The notes under the pieces were generated by a model, which saw only the letters and a program-made list of their open reading frames with translations, was not told where the DNA came from and made no database searches. A stretch of 64,000 bases of DNA, from positions 5,208,001 through 5,272,000 of the forward strand of contig NZ_CP155796.1 of NCBI RefSeq assembly GCF_039729195.1. The letters are read 5' to 3'. Below, piece after piece: positions 24,540 to 33,101 of this stretch (within the stretch, counting starts at the first letter, position 1; each line of letters starts with the position of its first letter). The position numbers and the translations under genes are program-made. This stretch comes from Mycobacterium sp. DL (lineage in GTDB: Bacteria; Actinomycetota; Actinomycetes; Mycobacteriales; Mycobacteriaceae).

Positions 24540-26387
24540 ATGGCAACGCTTCTGAGGATCGCGACCGCCGGTTCGGTCGACGACGGGAAGTCCACGCTCA
24601 TCGGGCGGTTGCTCTTCGACTCCAAGGCCGTCATGGAGGATCAACTGGCGGCCGTCGAGCGCACTTCGAAGGAACGTGGCAACGAGTACACCGACCTGGC
24701 TCTGGTGACCGACGGGTTGCGCGCCGAACGCGAGCAGGGCATCACCATCGATGTCGCCTATCGCTACTTCGCCACGGCCAAGCGGAAATTCATCATCGCC
24801 GACACTCCCGGCCACATCCAGTACACGCGCAACATGGTCACCGGGACATCGACCGCGCAACTGGCGATCGTGCTGGTGGATGCGCGCCACGGCCTGCTCG
24901 AGCAGTCCCGCCGGCACGCGTTCCTGGCGTCGCTGCTCGGTATCCAGCACATCGTGTTGGCGGTCAACAAGATGGACCTGGTCGACTGGGATCAGGAGCG
25001 TTTCGACAAGATCCGGGACGACTTCCATGACTTCGCCGCGCGGTTGGACGTCCACGACGTCACGACCATCCCGCTGTCGGCGCTCACGGGTGACAACGTC
25101 GTCACGAAATCCGACAAGACGCCGTGGTACGAGGGACCGCCGCTGCTGGCCCACCTCGAAGAGGTCTACGTCGCGGGCGACCGCAACTTGACCGACGTGC
25201 GGTTCCCGGTTCAGTACGTGATCCGTCCGCAGAGCCTGGAGCACCACGATCACCGCAGCTACGCCGGCACGGTTGCCGGCGGTGTGATGAAGGTGGGCGA
25301 CGACGTCGTCGTGCTGCCCAGCGGGTTGTCGTCGCGGATCGCGGCGATCGAGGGGCCCGGCGGACCGGTGGAGGAGGCTTTCCCACCGATGGCCGTGTCG
25401 GTCAGCTTGGCTGACGACATCGACATCTCCCGCGGTGACATGATCGCGCGCCCCAACAATCGGCCAAGGGTCGCTCAGGAATTCGACGCCACCGTCTGCT
25501 GGATGGCCGACGGTTCGTCGCTGGAGCCCGGCCGCGACTACCTGATCAAGCACACCACCCGTACGACGCGGGCCAAGGTGACAGGTCTGGACTACCGGCT
25601 CGACGTCAACTCGCTTCACCGCGACAAGGAAGCCACGGCGCTCAAACTCAATGAGCTCGGCCGTATCTCGCTGCGTACCCAGGTGCCCCTGCTACTCGAT
25701 GAATACAGCCGCAACGCGGCCACGGGTTCGTTCATCCTTATCGACCCGAACACCAACGGCACTGTCGGCGCCGGCATGATCCTTCCGCAGGTTTCGTCAC
25801 GTACCTCGAGCCCGAACACGGTGCGCCATGAGTCTCTGTGCAAGTCCGAGGATCGGCTGAGCACAGGTCGGATGATCTGGTTCACGGGCCTTTCCGGCTC
25901 GGGCAAGTCATCGGTCGCGATGCTGGTCGAGCAGAAGCTACTCGAAAAGGGCGTCCCAGCCTACGTTCTCGACGGTGACAACTTGCGTCACGGCCTCAAC
26001 GCCGACCTCGGCTTCTCGATGGCCGACCGGTCGGAGAACCTGCGCAGGCTCGCCCACGTGGCATCGATCCTGGCCGATTCGGGGCAGGTGGTCCTGGTCC
26101 CGGCGATCAGCCCGCTGGCCGAGCATCGTGAATTGGCCCGCAAGGTCGCCGCGGAGGCCGGTGTCGAGTTCATGGAGGTGTTCTGTGACACCCCGCTGGA
26201 TGATTGCGAGCGCCGGGATCCGAAGGGTTTGTACGCGAAGGCGCGTGCCGGCGAGATCACTCACTTCACCGGCATCGACAGTCCGTATCAGCGGCCCAAG
26301 AATCCGGATGTGCGATTGACCCCGGAGCGGACGCCGGATGAGCACGCCGACGCCGTGATCGCGTTGCTCGAAAGCCGGGAGAGGTGA
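24540..26387 (+). CDS. cysN: Bifunctional sulfate adenylyltransferase large subunit / APS kinase CysNC
   Basis: A 615-residue fusion. The N-terminal two thirds are an EF-Tu-like GTPase: GSVDDGKS at 11-18, the switch EREQGITIDVAY, DTPGH, NKMD and a beta-barrel domain, coupling GTP hydrolysis to APS synthesis with CysD. From about residue 445 (WFTGLSGSGKSS, Walker A about 449-456) to the end is an APS kinase that makes PAPS, the donor for sulfotransferases such as the one at 44283-45479. It is 33 bases after cysD; that gap contains a GGGCGAGCGAAGCGACGGGG motif that I recall as frequent in mycobacteria. The fusion is as in Rv1286. Confidence 0.96.
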   Translation: MATLLRIATAGSVDDGKSTLIGRLLFDSKAVMEDQLAAVERTSKERGNEYTDLALVTDGLRAEREQGITIDVAYRYFATAKRKFIIADTPGHIQYTRNMVTGTSTAQLAIVLVDARHGLLEQSRRHAFLASLLGIQHIVLAVNKMDLVDWDQERFDKIRDDFHDFAARLDVHDVTTIPLSALTGDNVVTKSDKTPWYEGPPLLAHLEEVYVAGDRNLTDVRFPVQYVIRPQSLEHHDHRSYAGTVAGGVMKVGDDVVVLPSGLSSRIAAIEGPGGPVEEAFPPMAVSVSLADDIDISRGDMIARPNNRPRVAQEFDATVCWMADGSSLEPGRDYLIKHTTRTTRAKVTGLDYRLDVNSLHRDKEATALKLNELGRISLRTQVPLLLDEYSRNAATGSFILIDPNTNGTVGAGMILPQVSSRTSSPNTVRHESLCKSEDRLSTGRMIWFTGLSGSGKSSVAMLVEQKLLEKGVPAYVLDGDNLRHGLNADLGFSMADRSENLRRLAHVASILADSGQVVLVPAISPLAEHRELARKVAAEAGVEFMEVFCDTPLDDCERRDPKGLYAKARAGEITHFTGIDSPYQRPKNPDVRLTPERTPDEHADAVIALLESRER

Positions 26388-27130
26388 GCGACGAGCACGA
26401 GCTCGCCGCCCGGTTGGCGACCGAGGCGGGCGACCTGCTGCTCGATGTCCGGGAAGAACTCGCCGAGGCGACCGCCGAGGAGAGAAAAGCCGCGGGGGAC
26501 AAGCGCTCCCACGACTTCCTGATGGCGGCGCTGAGCGCGGAACGCCCGGATGACGCGGTGCTTTCCGAAGAAGGTGTCGACGATCCGGTGCGGTTGGCCG
26601 CGCACCGGGTCTGGATCGTCGATCCGCTCGACGGCACGCGGGAGTTCTCCGAGTTGGGCCGGGCGGACTGGGCGGTGCATGTGGCGCTGTGGGAGCGCAA
26701 CGGCACTGGCGGCGAGTTGATCGCCGGCGCCGTCGCCCTACCGGCGCAGGGGATGACCCTGGCCACGCCGACGGTTGCCGCCCCGCCCGCCGCGCCCGAG
26801 GCTCCGCGGATCGTGGTGTCGCGGACCCGTCCGCCCGCCGTGGCGCTGGAGGTTCGTGACGCGCTCAACGGAGTTCTTGTCGAAATGGGTTCCGCGGGAG
26901 CCAAAGTCGCCTCGGTCGTGCAGGGACTCTCGGATGTGTACGTGCACGCCGGCGGCCAGTACGAATGGGACTCCGCGGCCCCTGTCGCGGTCGCCCGGGC
27001 GGCCGGGCTGCACACCTCCCGCATCGACGGGTCTCCGCTGATCTACAACCAGCGCGACTCGAAGTTGCCCGACCTGATCGTCTGCCGTCCCGAGTACGCC
27101 GATGCCGTTCTGGCGGTCACCGCGCGCTGA
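26384..27130 (+). CDS. cysQ: PAP phosphatase CysQ (inositol monophosphatase family)
   Basis: A 248-residue Mg-dependent phosphatase. The metal-binding segments are EEG (residues about 64-66), DPLDGTREFSE (about 79-89) and the late WDSAAPVAVARAAGL; all are intact. CysQ removes the 3'-phosphate of PAP/PAPS, balancing the pool produced by CysNC. The GTG at 26384 overlaps the cysN stop by four bases, so it is translationally coupled. In M. tuberculosis cysQ (Rv2131c) is far from cysDN, as I recall; here it is in the operon, which strengthens the substrate assignment over a general inositol phosphatase. Confidence 0.87.
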   Translation: MSDEHELAARLATEAGDLLLDVREELAEATAEERKAAGDKRSHDFLMAALSAERPDDAVLSEEGVDDPVRLAAHRVWIVDPLDGTREFSELGRADWAVHVALWERNGTGGELIAGAVALPAQGMTLATPTVAAPPAAPEAPRIVVSRTRPPAVALEVRDALNGVLVEMGSAGAKVASVVQGLSDVYVHAGGQYEWDSAAPVAVARAAGLHTSRIDGSPLIYNQRDSKLPDLIVCRPEYADAVLAVTAR

Positions 27131-27183
27131 TCCGGTCGGCGACCGCGCGCCAGGATCCTGACGACGACTGTCATCACCCGCAG

Positions 27184-27189
27184 TAGGCT
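27184..27189 (+). promoter_or_regulatory. Candidate -10 (TAGGCT), leaderless hydrolase gene
   Basis: TAGGCT lies 6 bases before the GTG at 27196 with no ribosome site between them, so a leaderless transcript is likely. No -35 match is evident. Confidence 0.35.
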
Positions 27190-27195
27190 TCGGGT

Positions 27196-27792
27196 GTGTC
27201 TGATCTCAATACGTTGCGTGCGATGTCCGGCCTTCCCCTCGAACCGGTGGGCCTGGCCGATTCTGCCCTTGTGCTGATCGACTGCCAGAACACCTACACC
27301 CGAGGGGTGATGGAACTCGAGGGTGTGCAGGCGGCCCTCGACGAGGCCGCGGCCCTGCTCGACCGGGCGCGAACAGCGGGTATCCCCGTCATCCACATCC
27401 AGCACGATGACGGCGGCGGGCTCTATGACATCGCAGGAGAGAGCGGAGCGATCGTCGCGCAGGTCGCCCCGCGTGATGCCGAGCCGGTCGTCGTCAAGAA
27501 CTATCCGAACTCGTTTGTGAAGACCGAGCTCGACGGGCTCCTCAAGACCGTCGATGCCTCGAACCTGGTGCTGGCTGGGTTCATGACACACATGTGTGTG
27601 AACTCCACCGCCCGCGGCGCCTTCAACCTGGGGTATTCGCCCACGGTGGTGGCGGCGGCGACGGCGACCCGCGCCCTGCCGGGCGTGGGGGAGGACGCGG
27701 TCCCGGCCGCGGCCATGCAGAGCGCCAGCCTCGCGGCCATGGCCGACCTGTTTGCCGTGGTGGTTGCGGGCTCGGCGGACATACCCGACTAG
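27196..27792 (+). CDS. Isochorismatase-family cysteine hydrolase
   Basis: A 198-residue alpha/beta protein with the family's catalytic triad in view: Asp in VLIDCQNTY, Lys in VVVKNYPNSF, and the nucleophile Cys in FMTHMCVNST, preceded by the usual non-proline cis bond region. Members hydrolyse amides or isochorismate (nicotinamidase, N-carbamoylsarcosine amidase); the substrate here is unknown. The GTG start follows a TANNNT -10 by six bases. It sits between cysQ and the Rrf2 regulator and ends inside that regulator's likely promoter. Cytosolic. Confidence 0.86.
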   Translation: MSDLNTLRAMSGLPLEPVGLADSALVLIDCQNTYTRGVMELEGVQAALDEAAALLDRARTAGIPVIHIQHDDGGGLYDIAGESGAIVAQVAPRDAEPVVVKNYPNSFVKTELDGLLKTVDASNLVLAGFMTHMCVNSTARGAFNLGYSPTVVAAATATRALPGVGEDAVPAAAMQSASLAAMADLFAVVVAGSADIPD

Positions 27793-27801
27793 CCTGGGCG
27801 T

Positions 27802-28278
27802 ATGCGGATGTCGGCCAAGGCGGAGTATGCCGTCCGGGCGATGGTCCAGCTGGCCACGGTCGACGACGGCACCGTCGTCAAGACCGACGATCTGGCGAAG
27901 GCCCAGGGCATCCCAGCGCAGTTCCTCGTCGACATCCTTTCCGACCTGCGCACCGACCGTCTGGTGCGCAGCCACCGCGGCCGCGAGGGCGGCTACGAGC
28001 TGGCGAGAGCCGCGGCCGAGATCAGCATCGCCGATGTATTGCGTTGCATCGACGGGCCGCTGGCCAGCGTTCGCGACATCGGTCTGGGCGACCTGCCGTA
28101 CGCGGGTCCCACGGCGGCGTTGACCGACGTGTGGCGGGCGCTAAGGGCCAGCATGCGGTCGGTGCTCGAGCAGACCACCCTCGCCGACGTCGCTGCCGGT
28201 GCGCTCCCCGAGCACGTGTGCGTCCTGGCCGACGACTACCGCGGTCAGGAGGAAGCGCGCGGGCATTCGATCGGTTAG
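27802..28278 (+). CDS. Rrf2-family transcriptional regulator (CymR-like)
   Basis: A 158-residue winged-helix regulator. The N-terminal [16 protein letters not shown] and the wing [12 protein letters not shown] are the family hallmarks. The three clustered cysteines that bind an Fe-S cluster in IscR/NsrR are absent (only isolated Cys in LRCID and HVCVL). This points to a CymR-type sensor of cysteine metabolism rather than an iron-sulfur sensor. Its place after canA-cysDNQ supports control of sulfur genes; it corresponds to Rv1287. A TAGCCT six bases before ATG 27802 suggests a leaderless mRNA; ATG 27808 is a second option. Confidence 0.86.
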   Translation: MRMSAKAEYAVRAMVQLATVDDGTVVKTDDLAKAQGIPAQFLVDILSDLRTDRLVRSHRGREGGYELARAAAEISIADVLRCIDGPLASVRDIGLGDLPYAGPTAALTDVWRALRASMRSVLEQTTLADVAAGALPEHVCVLADDYRGQEEARGHSIG

Positions 28279-28300
28279 ATGTGGGTCCAGGGAGGTAGTG

Positions 28301-29323
28301 GTGTTCGACTTTCGAGATCTGGCAGTTCCGGTCCTCGTCGCGCCGATGGCAGGTGGGCCGTCCACCCCTGAGTTGGTGGCTGCGGCCGCCGACGCGGGTG
28401 GCATGGGGTTCGTGCCGGCCGGTTATCTCACCGCCGAGGTGTTCGCCGAGCGGGTGCAGGCGGCGCAGCGCCTGACCACCGGACCGGTCGGTGCCAATCT
28501 TTTTGCGCCACAACCCAGTGCGGCCACCGCCGCCGCCATCACGGCTTACGCCGAGGCGCTGGCCCCGGAGGCGCACCGCTACGACGTCGCCCTCGGGGAG
28601 CCCCGCTTCGACGATGACGACTGGGAGGCCAAGCTCGAGGTGCTGCTGGACCTGCGGCCTGCAGTCGCGTCGTTCACGTTCGGTCTGCCGAGTGCCGACG
28701 AACGGCGTCGGCTCACCGACGCGGGGATCACCACCGTCGGCACGGTGACGTCGGTGGCCGAGGCCGAACTCGCGGTCGGGTGCGGCGTCGACGTCGTGGT
28801 CGCGCAGGGCCCGTCGGCGGGTGGGCACCGCGGCACGTTCGACCCGACCGCATCCCCCGCAGAGGAACCGTTGGACGACCTGCTGGCCTCGATCGTCGCA
28901 GGCTTCGACATCCCCGTCATCGCTGCGGGCGGATTGATGAACGCCGGTGATGTGCGACGGGTGTTGGATGCGGGGGCGGTTGCCGCACAACTCGGGACAG
29001 CGTTTTTACTCGCCGACGAGGCCGGCAGCAGCGTGGTGCATCGCAGCGCACTGCAGGATCCGCGTTTCACCGAAACCGCTGTCACCCGGTCATTCTCGGG
29101 TCGGTACGCGCGCGGACTCCGCAACCGGTTCATCGACGACCACGACGCCGAGGCGCCGTTCGGTTATCCCGAGCTGCACTACCTGACCAGCCCGGTGCGC
29201 GCCGCCTCGGTACGGGCCGGTGATCCGCAGGCCGTCAACGTCTGGGCGGGCACGGGGTTTCGGCAGGCCGAGGCCGCCCCGGTGGCGGCGATCATCGAGA
29301 AGCTGACAAAGCGCAGTCGATGA
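28301..29323 (+). CDS. Nitronate monooxygenase / NPD-type flavin oxidoreductase
   Basis: A 340-residue FMN TIM barrel of the 2-nitropropane dioxygenase family. Phosphate-binding and active-site segments are visible: APMAGGPSTPEL at the start, AQGPSAGGHRGTF with the catalytic-type His, IAAGGLMNAGDV and QLGTAFLLADEAG. It oxidises alkyl nitronates such as propionate 3-nitronate, or acts on a related flavin substrate. GTG 28301 is the start because a GGAGG lies five bases upstream; homology also begins there. It overlaps the next oxidoreductase by four bases, so the two are co-expressed. Confidence 0.87.
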   Translation: MFDFRDLAVPVLVAPMAGGPSTPELVAAAADAGGMGFVPAGYLTAEVFAERVQAAQRLTTGPVGANLFAPQPSAATAAAITAYAEALAPEAHRYDVALGEPRFDDDDWEAKLEVLLDLRPAVASFTFGLPSADERRRLTDAGITTVGTVTSVAEAELAVGCGVDVVVAQGPSAGGHRGTFDPTASPAEEPLDDLLASIVAGFDIPVIAAGGLMNAGDVRRVLDAGAVAAQLGTAFLLADEAGSSVVHRSALQDPRFTETAVTRSFSGRYARGLRNRFIDDHDAEAPFGYPELHYLTSPVRAASVRAGDPQAVNVWAGTGFRQAEAAPVAAIIEKLTKRSR

Positions 29324-30606
29324 TCAGGCTGACCCGGCGGGAGTTCACGCTGGGTCTCGGCGCGACCGTGATGGTGCCGCTGCTTGGTTCCTGCAGCGAA
29401 CCACGGCCACCCTCGGCGCAGAGTGTGGTGGTTGTCGGAGCGGGAATGGCGGGGCTGGCTGCAGCGCGTCGGCTGACCGACGCCGGAGTCGCGGTGACGG
29501 TGCTGGAGGCTCGCAGCCGGATCGGCGGTCGGACCTGGACCGATACCTCGCTCGGTGTGCCCGTCGACCTCGGTGCGGCGTGGCTGCACGGCACCGACGG
29601 CAACCCGCTGATGGCGCTAGCCGACGAGATCGGGGCCCGGACCGTGGAGACCGACTTCGAGAATGCCGTGGTGTTCGCCGACGGAACTCCGGTGGCCCCC
29701 GCCGTCGTCGAAGCAGCATTGGGCGGCTGGCCGAAGATCATGGACGAGATCTACGATGCGGCCGGGGATGCCGGACCCACCGAGACGGTGGCCGACGCTT
29801 TGGCGTCGCGAGTGGATCTCGACGATCCGCTCATGCAGTGGTGTGTGGCGTCCACCATCGAAGCCGAGTATGCCGCCGGCCCCGCCGAACTCTCGCTCCG
29901 ATGGTTCGGCAGCGAAGGCCAACTCGGTGGTCCAGACGTGATCCTGCCCGGAGGTTATGTACAGCTGGTCGATCATCTTGCACGCGGACTGAAGGTCACG
30001 CTGAATGCCGATGTCACCCGAATCGCGTATGGCGACACAGGGGTTCGCGTGGACACCTCACAGGGTGTCTTCGAGGGCGATCGGGTGATCGTCACCGTCC
30101 CGCTGGGGGTGCTCAAGGCCGACGTCATCGCCTTCGACCCGCCGCTGCCGGGCGCCAAGCGCCAGGCGATACAGCGGCTCGGGTTCGGGCTTCTCGACAA
30201 GGTCGTGCTCAGCTTCGACGAGTCCTTCTGGCCGACCGATCGGGACATGATCGGCATCTCCGGCCGCGATCAACCGGTATCAGACTTGGTCAACGGCCTG
30301 CGTTTCACCGACTCCCCGCTGTTGGTGGGCCTGCGGGGAGGGGCGAATGCGCGGGTGCGCGAGGCGCAGTCGGATGAGGAAACGGTCGGGCAGGTGCTCG
30401 CGACATTGCGCGCCCCTCAGCCCACCGGCGCGCTCGTCACCCGGTGGGCGGCCGATCCGTTCGCAAGGGGGTCGTACAGCTTCCTCGCCGTCGGGTCGAG
30501 TCCGGACGACCAGCGAGCGCTCGCTGAACCGGTGGGTGACCAGCTCGGGTTCGCGGGCGAGGCGACGCACGAAAGTTCTCCGCCACCGTGCACGGCGCCT
30601 ACCTGA
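29320..30606 (+). CDS. Flavin monoamine oxidase, apparent frameshift near the C-terminus
   Basis: A 428-residue frame as read. The N-terminus has a twin-arginine-like signal (TRREFTLGLGA) with a possible lipobox (LLGSC), so it is exported folded with FAD. VVVGAGMAGLAAARRL binds FAD, EARSRIGGRTWT and DLGAAWLHG are amine-oxidase segments, and the C-terminal FAD motif begins FAGEATHE. There the frame turns to SSPPPCTAPT and stops. Adding one T in the T run near 30576 restores ESFSATVHGAYLSGLREAERILGAN-type family wording to a stop at 30645-30647. So one base is missing, by mutation or sequencing error. The ATG overlaps the preceding stop. Confidence 0.85.
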   Translation: MIRLTRREFTLGLGATVMVPLLGSCSEPRPPSAQSVVVVGAGMAGLAAARRLTDAGVAVTVLEARSRIGGRTWTDTSLGVPVDLGAAWLHGTDGNPLMALADEIGARTVETDFENAVVFADGTPVAPAVVEAALGGWPKIMDEIYDAAGDAGPTETVADALASRVDLDDPLMQWCVASTIEAEYAAGPAELSLRWFGSEGQLGGPDVILPGGYVQLVDHLARGLKVTLNADVTRIAYGDTGVRVDTSQGVFEGDRVIVTVPLGVLKADVIAFDPPLPGAKRQAIQRLGFGLLDKVVLSFDESFWPTDRDMIGISGRDQPVSDLVNGLRFTDSPLLVGLRGGANARVREAQSDEETVGQVLATLRAPQPTGALVTRWAADPFARGSYSFLAVGSSPDDQRALAEPVGDQLGFAGEATHESSPPPCTAPT

Positions 30607-30647
30607 GCGGTCTGCGGGAGGCAGAGCGGATTCTCGGCGCAAATTAG

Positions 30648-30659
30648 GTAGTGCACTAC
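30648..30659. promoter_or_regulatory. Perfect 12-bp palindrome before the FAD oxidoreductase gene
   Basis: GTAGTGCACTAC is its own reverse complement. It begins one base after the restored stop of the amine oxidase and ends 38 bases before the ATG at 30698, an operator-like position. Which regulator would bind is unknown; no TetR or LacI gene is adjacent. Confidence 0.45.
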
Positions 30660-30697
30660 TGCATTCGGATAGGCCGGCGCCGTCCCACCATTAGCCC

Positions 30698-32098
30698 ATG
30701 ACGAAGCTGGGGGAGCGTGCGGTCGTTCTGGGAGCGAGCATGGCGGGGCTGTTCGCGGCGAGAGTGCTGGCCGATCGGTTCGAGACGGTCACAGTGGTCG
30801 AGCGTGACGTGTTGCTCGACGAACCCGCCAATCGGCGCGGAGTACCGCAGGGCAGGCACGTCCATGTGCTGCTGGCCCGCGGCGCCCAGACCCTGGAGGA
30901 GTTCTTCCCGTCCATCCTCGACGAATTGGTCGCCGACGGCGCACCTGTGTGGAACGACGGGAAACTCTCGAGGTTCTATCTGTCCTACAGCGGCCACGTC
31001 ACCGACCGCACCGGTACGTTCGTCGGCGATCACAAGGCCGTGGCGATGTACATGGCCAGCAGGCCGTTCCTGGAGTGCCACGTCCGACGGCGCCTGACGG
31101 AGCTGGACAACGTGACGATCGTGGACGGTCACGATGTGGTCGGACTGACTGCGACGCCGGATCGTGGCCGCGTCAACGGCGTTCGCGTGACTGACCGCGG
31201 CGACGGGGCGGAACGGGAGTTGACGGCCGATCTGGTCATGGATGCGATGGGGCGCGCCGCGCATACCCCCGCGTTCCTGGAGAACCTCGGATACGGGCGC
31301 CCCACCGAGGACCACGTCGTCATGCACATGAGCTACGTCAGCCAAGCTCTGCGGATCCCGCCTGGCACCTTGGACGAGATGATGGCCATCATCGGCCCCG
31401 CCGCGGGCCGACCGACCGGGATGTTCCTCTTCGGCTACGAGAACGACACGTGGATCTTCACGGTCTTCGGGATGGTCGGCCACGAGCCGCCCCGCGATCT
31501 GGACGGCATGCTGTCCTTCGCTCAGGACTACAGCCCTCCGCATCTGCTGGCTGCGGTACGCGCCGGCGAACCACTCGCTGCACCGGTGCAGCACCGGATG
31601 CCGTCCAGTCAGTGGCGACGCTACGACACGATGCGACGGTTCCCTGACGGCCTGCTCGTCACCGGCGACGCCATCTGCAGTTTCGACCCGATCTACGGGC
31701 AGGGGATGTCGGTGGCGGCATTGGATGCGTTGGCTCTACGTGACTGTCTCCGGCGCGGTGTGACCGACCTGCCCCGCCGCTACTTCCGCACCGCTGCGAA
31801 GTCGATCGCTGTGCCGTGGCAGCTGGCGGCGGCATCTGATCTGGAGTTTCCGCAGGTGCAGGGTCGCCGTACACCGGTGATGCGCGTGACGAACCGATTC
31901 GCCAACTGGGTGCTCACCGCCGCCGAAACCGATTCCCTTGTCGGCGGCCAGTTCTTCAGGGTCACCGGCCTGCTCGATCCCCCGACACGTCTGCTCAACC
32001 CGTCGTTCCTTTGGCGGGTCGCTAGGGCCAATCGCCGGTGTGCGTCGGCGAGTCACGCCGACGATTCGACACCGATAGCGGAGATGTTGTCGGATTGA
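30698..32098 (+). CDS. FAD-dependent monooxygenase/oxidoreductase (squalene-epoxidase or lycopene-cyclase-like fold)
   Basis: A 466-residue flavoprotein. Residues 8-25 (AVVLGASMAGLFAARVLA) are the Rossmann FAD site, the ERD after strand 2 binds ribose, and GDAICSFDPIYGQGMSVAALDA is the second FAD motif of the PHBH-like class. The segment GVPQGRHVHVLLARGAQ is characteristic of a group of actinobacterial oxidoreductases of unknown substrate. There is no signal peptide. Its own promoter probably lies around the palindrome at 30648. An alpha/beta-hydrolase relic follows. The specific reaction is not inferable. Confidence 0.78.
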   Translation: MTKLGERAVVLGASMAGLFAARVLADRFETVTVVERDVLLDEPANRRGVPQGRHVHVLLARGAQTLEEFFPSILDELVADGAPVWNDGKLSRFYLSYSGHVTDRTGTFVGDHKAVAMYMASRPFLECHVRRRLTELDNVTIVDGHDVVGLTATPDRGRVNGVRVTDRGDGAERELTADLVMDAMGRAAHTPAFLENLGYGRPTEDHVVMHMSYVSQALRIPPGTLDEMMAIIGPAAGRPTGMFLFGYENDTWIFTVFGMVGHEPPRDLDGMLSFAQDYSPPHLLAAVRAGEPLAAPVQHRMPSSQWRRYDTMRRFPDGLLVTGDAICSFDPIYGQGMSVAALDALALRDCLRRGVTDLPRRYFRTAAKSIAVPWQLAAASDLEFPQVQGRRTPVMRVTNRFANWVLTAAETDSLVGGQFFRVTGLLDPPTRLLNPSFLWRVARANRRCASASHADDSTPIAEMLSD

Positions 32099-32107
32099 CG
32101 GCTAACC

Positions 32108-32194
32108 ATGACGGTCGTTCTGGTGCATGGCAATCCGGAGACTGAGGCGTTGTGAACCGCGCCGCTGAACCACTTCTGGGAAACGCTCGGCTAA
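32108..32194 (+). pseudogene. Relic of an alpha/beta-hydrolase gene
   Basis: The ATG at 32108 begins MTVVLVHGNPETEAL, the classic N-terminus of epoxide-hydrolase or dehalogenase-like alpha/beta hydrolases, then meets TGA where Trp is common. In the same frame PLNHFWETLG and a TAA follow at once, resembling the C-terminal tail of the same family. So roughly 250 codons between the two ends seem to be missing, leaving both ends in frame. The last bases overlap the end of the convergent DUF4097 gene. It cannot make a functional enzyme. Confidence 0.55.
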
Positions 32195-33081
32195 TCCAGC
32201 GTTTCGACGATCACGTCGCCGGTCTCCGACCGTGCGTTGACCACTGATGCGGCGTCCTCACTCTCGCGGGTCTGCGGCACCCGCACGACCGTCGTGCCCC
32301 ACTCCTGCCCGGTGGTGGCATTGACGACGAACGGGCCCGGTGCGGGCAGCGCGAGCTCGATGTCACCGTTGCCCGTCTGCGCGTCCACCGTCGGCGGGGC
32401 CTGCGTGAACTCGACATCGACATCTCCTGTGGTGGTGACCGCGCGGAACGACTCGGACACCGCGACGGGTCTGCGGGATGTGACGTCGCCGTGCTCAGTG
32501 GTGATGTCGACGTGGCGCGCCGCGCCGTTCAGCACGACGGTGCCGTCGACCGATCGCGCGATCAGTTGGTCGATATCGGCCTGGGCGATCACCACACCCA
32601 TCTGTTGCTGGGTGGTCACCGTCAATCGGCGTGCCAGCTCCGGAGGGAGCACCAGCGTGACCTCCGAGGCCCGGCCCCAATCCAGGAACGGAGAGGTTTC
32701 GGCGTCGATCGTCACCCGCGCCGTCATGTCGTCGGTGCTGACCGACAGCGGGTCTGAGCCGGCGCGGGTGGAGTTGACCATCCGCATGTCCACCCGGGGT
32801 TCGCGAACGTCGCGATCGCTGGTGATGCGGATGGCCACCGGAACCGAACCGGTGTCGACCGCGACCGAGCGCAGGGTGCTCGGCAGTGTCTGCGAGTCGG
32901 TGACGACCCGGAAGGAGCTGACACCCCACGCGAGCGTCGTCAGCGACACGACGACCCCGGTGATCAGGACAGCGGCGGCGACGACCAGCATCACGCGGAC
33001 GGCGGTTCGTCCGCCCGGCGACAACGGGGGCGGCGGTGCCGGTGGTGATGGGGGAGCCGGGGGTGGGGCGATGATCGTCAC
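32191..33081 (-). CDS. Membrane-anchored DUF4097-like beta-repeat protein
   Basis: A 296-residue protein. A Pro-rich cytoplasmic N-terminus (residues 1-25) is followed by one membrane helix (about 28-50) and an exported domain of repeated short beta strands with GDV/GDI turns (TEHGDVTS, TTGDVDVEF, TGNGDIELAL, SETGDVIVE), the pattern of DUF4097/LiaG-type solenoids. A GTG start at 33081 is used. It is the third gene of a minus-strand operon after a NarL-type kinase and regulator, 20 bases downstream. LiaG-like proteins accompany envelope-stress systems, so a role in reporting or relieving such stress is plausible but unproven. Confidence 0.75.
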   Translation of the reverse strand: MTIIAPPPAPPSPPAPPPPLSPGGRTAVRVMLVVAAAVLITGVVVSLTTLAWGVSSFRVVTDSQTLPSTLRSVAVDTGSVPVAIRITSDRDVREPRVDMRMVNSTRAGSDPLSVSTDDMTARVTIDAETSPFLDWGRASEVTLVLPPELARRLTVTTQQQMGVVIAQADIDQLIARSVDGTVVLNGAARHVDITTEHGDVTSRRPVAVSESFRAVTTTGDVDVEFTQAPPTVDAQTGNGDIELALPAPGPFVVNATTGQEWGTTVVRVPQTRESEDAASVVNARSETGDVIVETLD

Positions 33082-33101
33082 GTCAGAGTCCTTTCAGTAC
33101 T

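Noticed and set aside
23442..25619. 725-codon open frame on the minus strand
   Set aside because: It is antisense to cysD and cysN, which are certain. High GC keeps the opposite strand free of stops.
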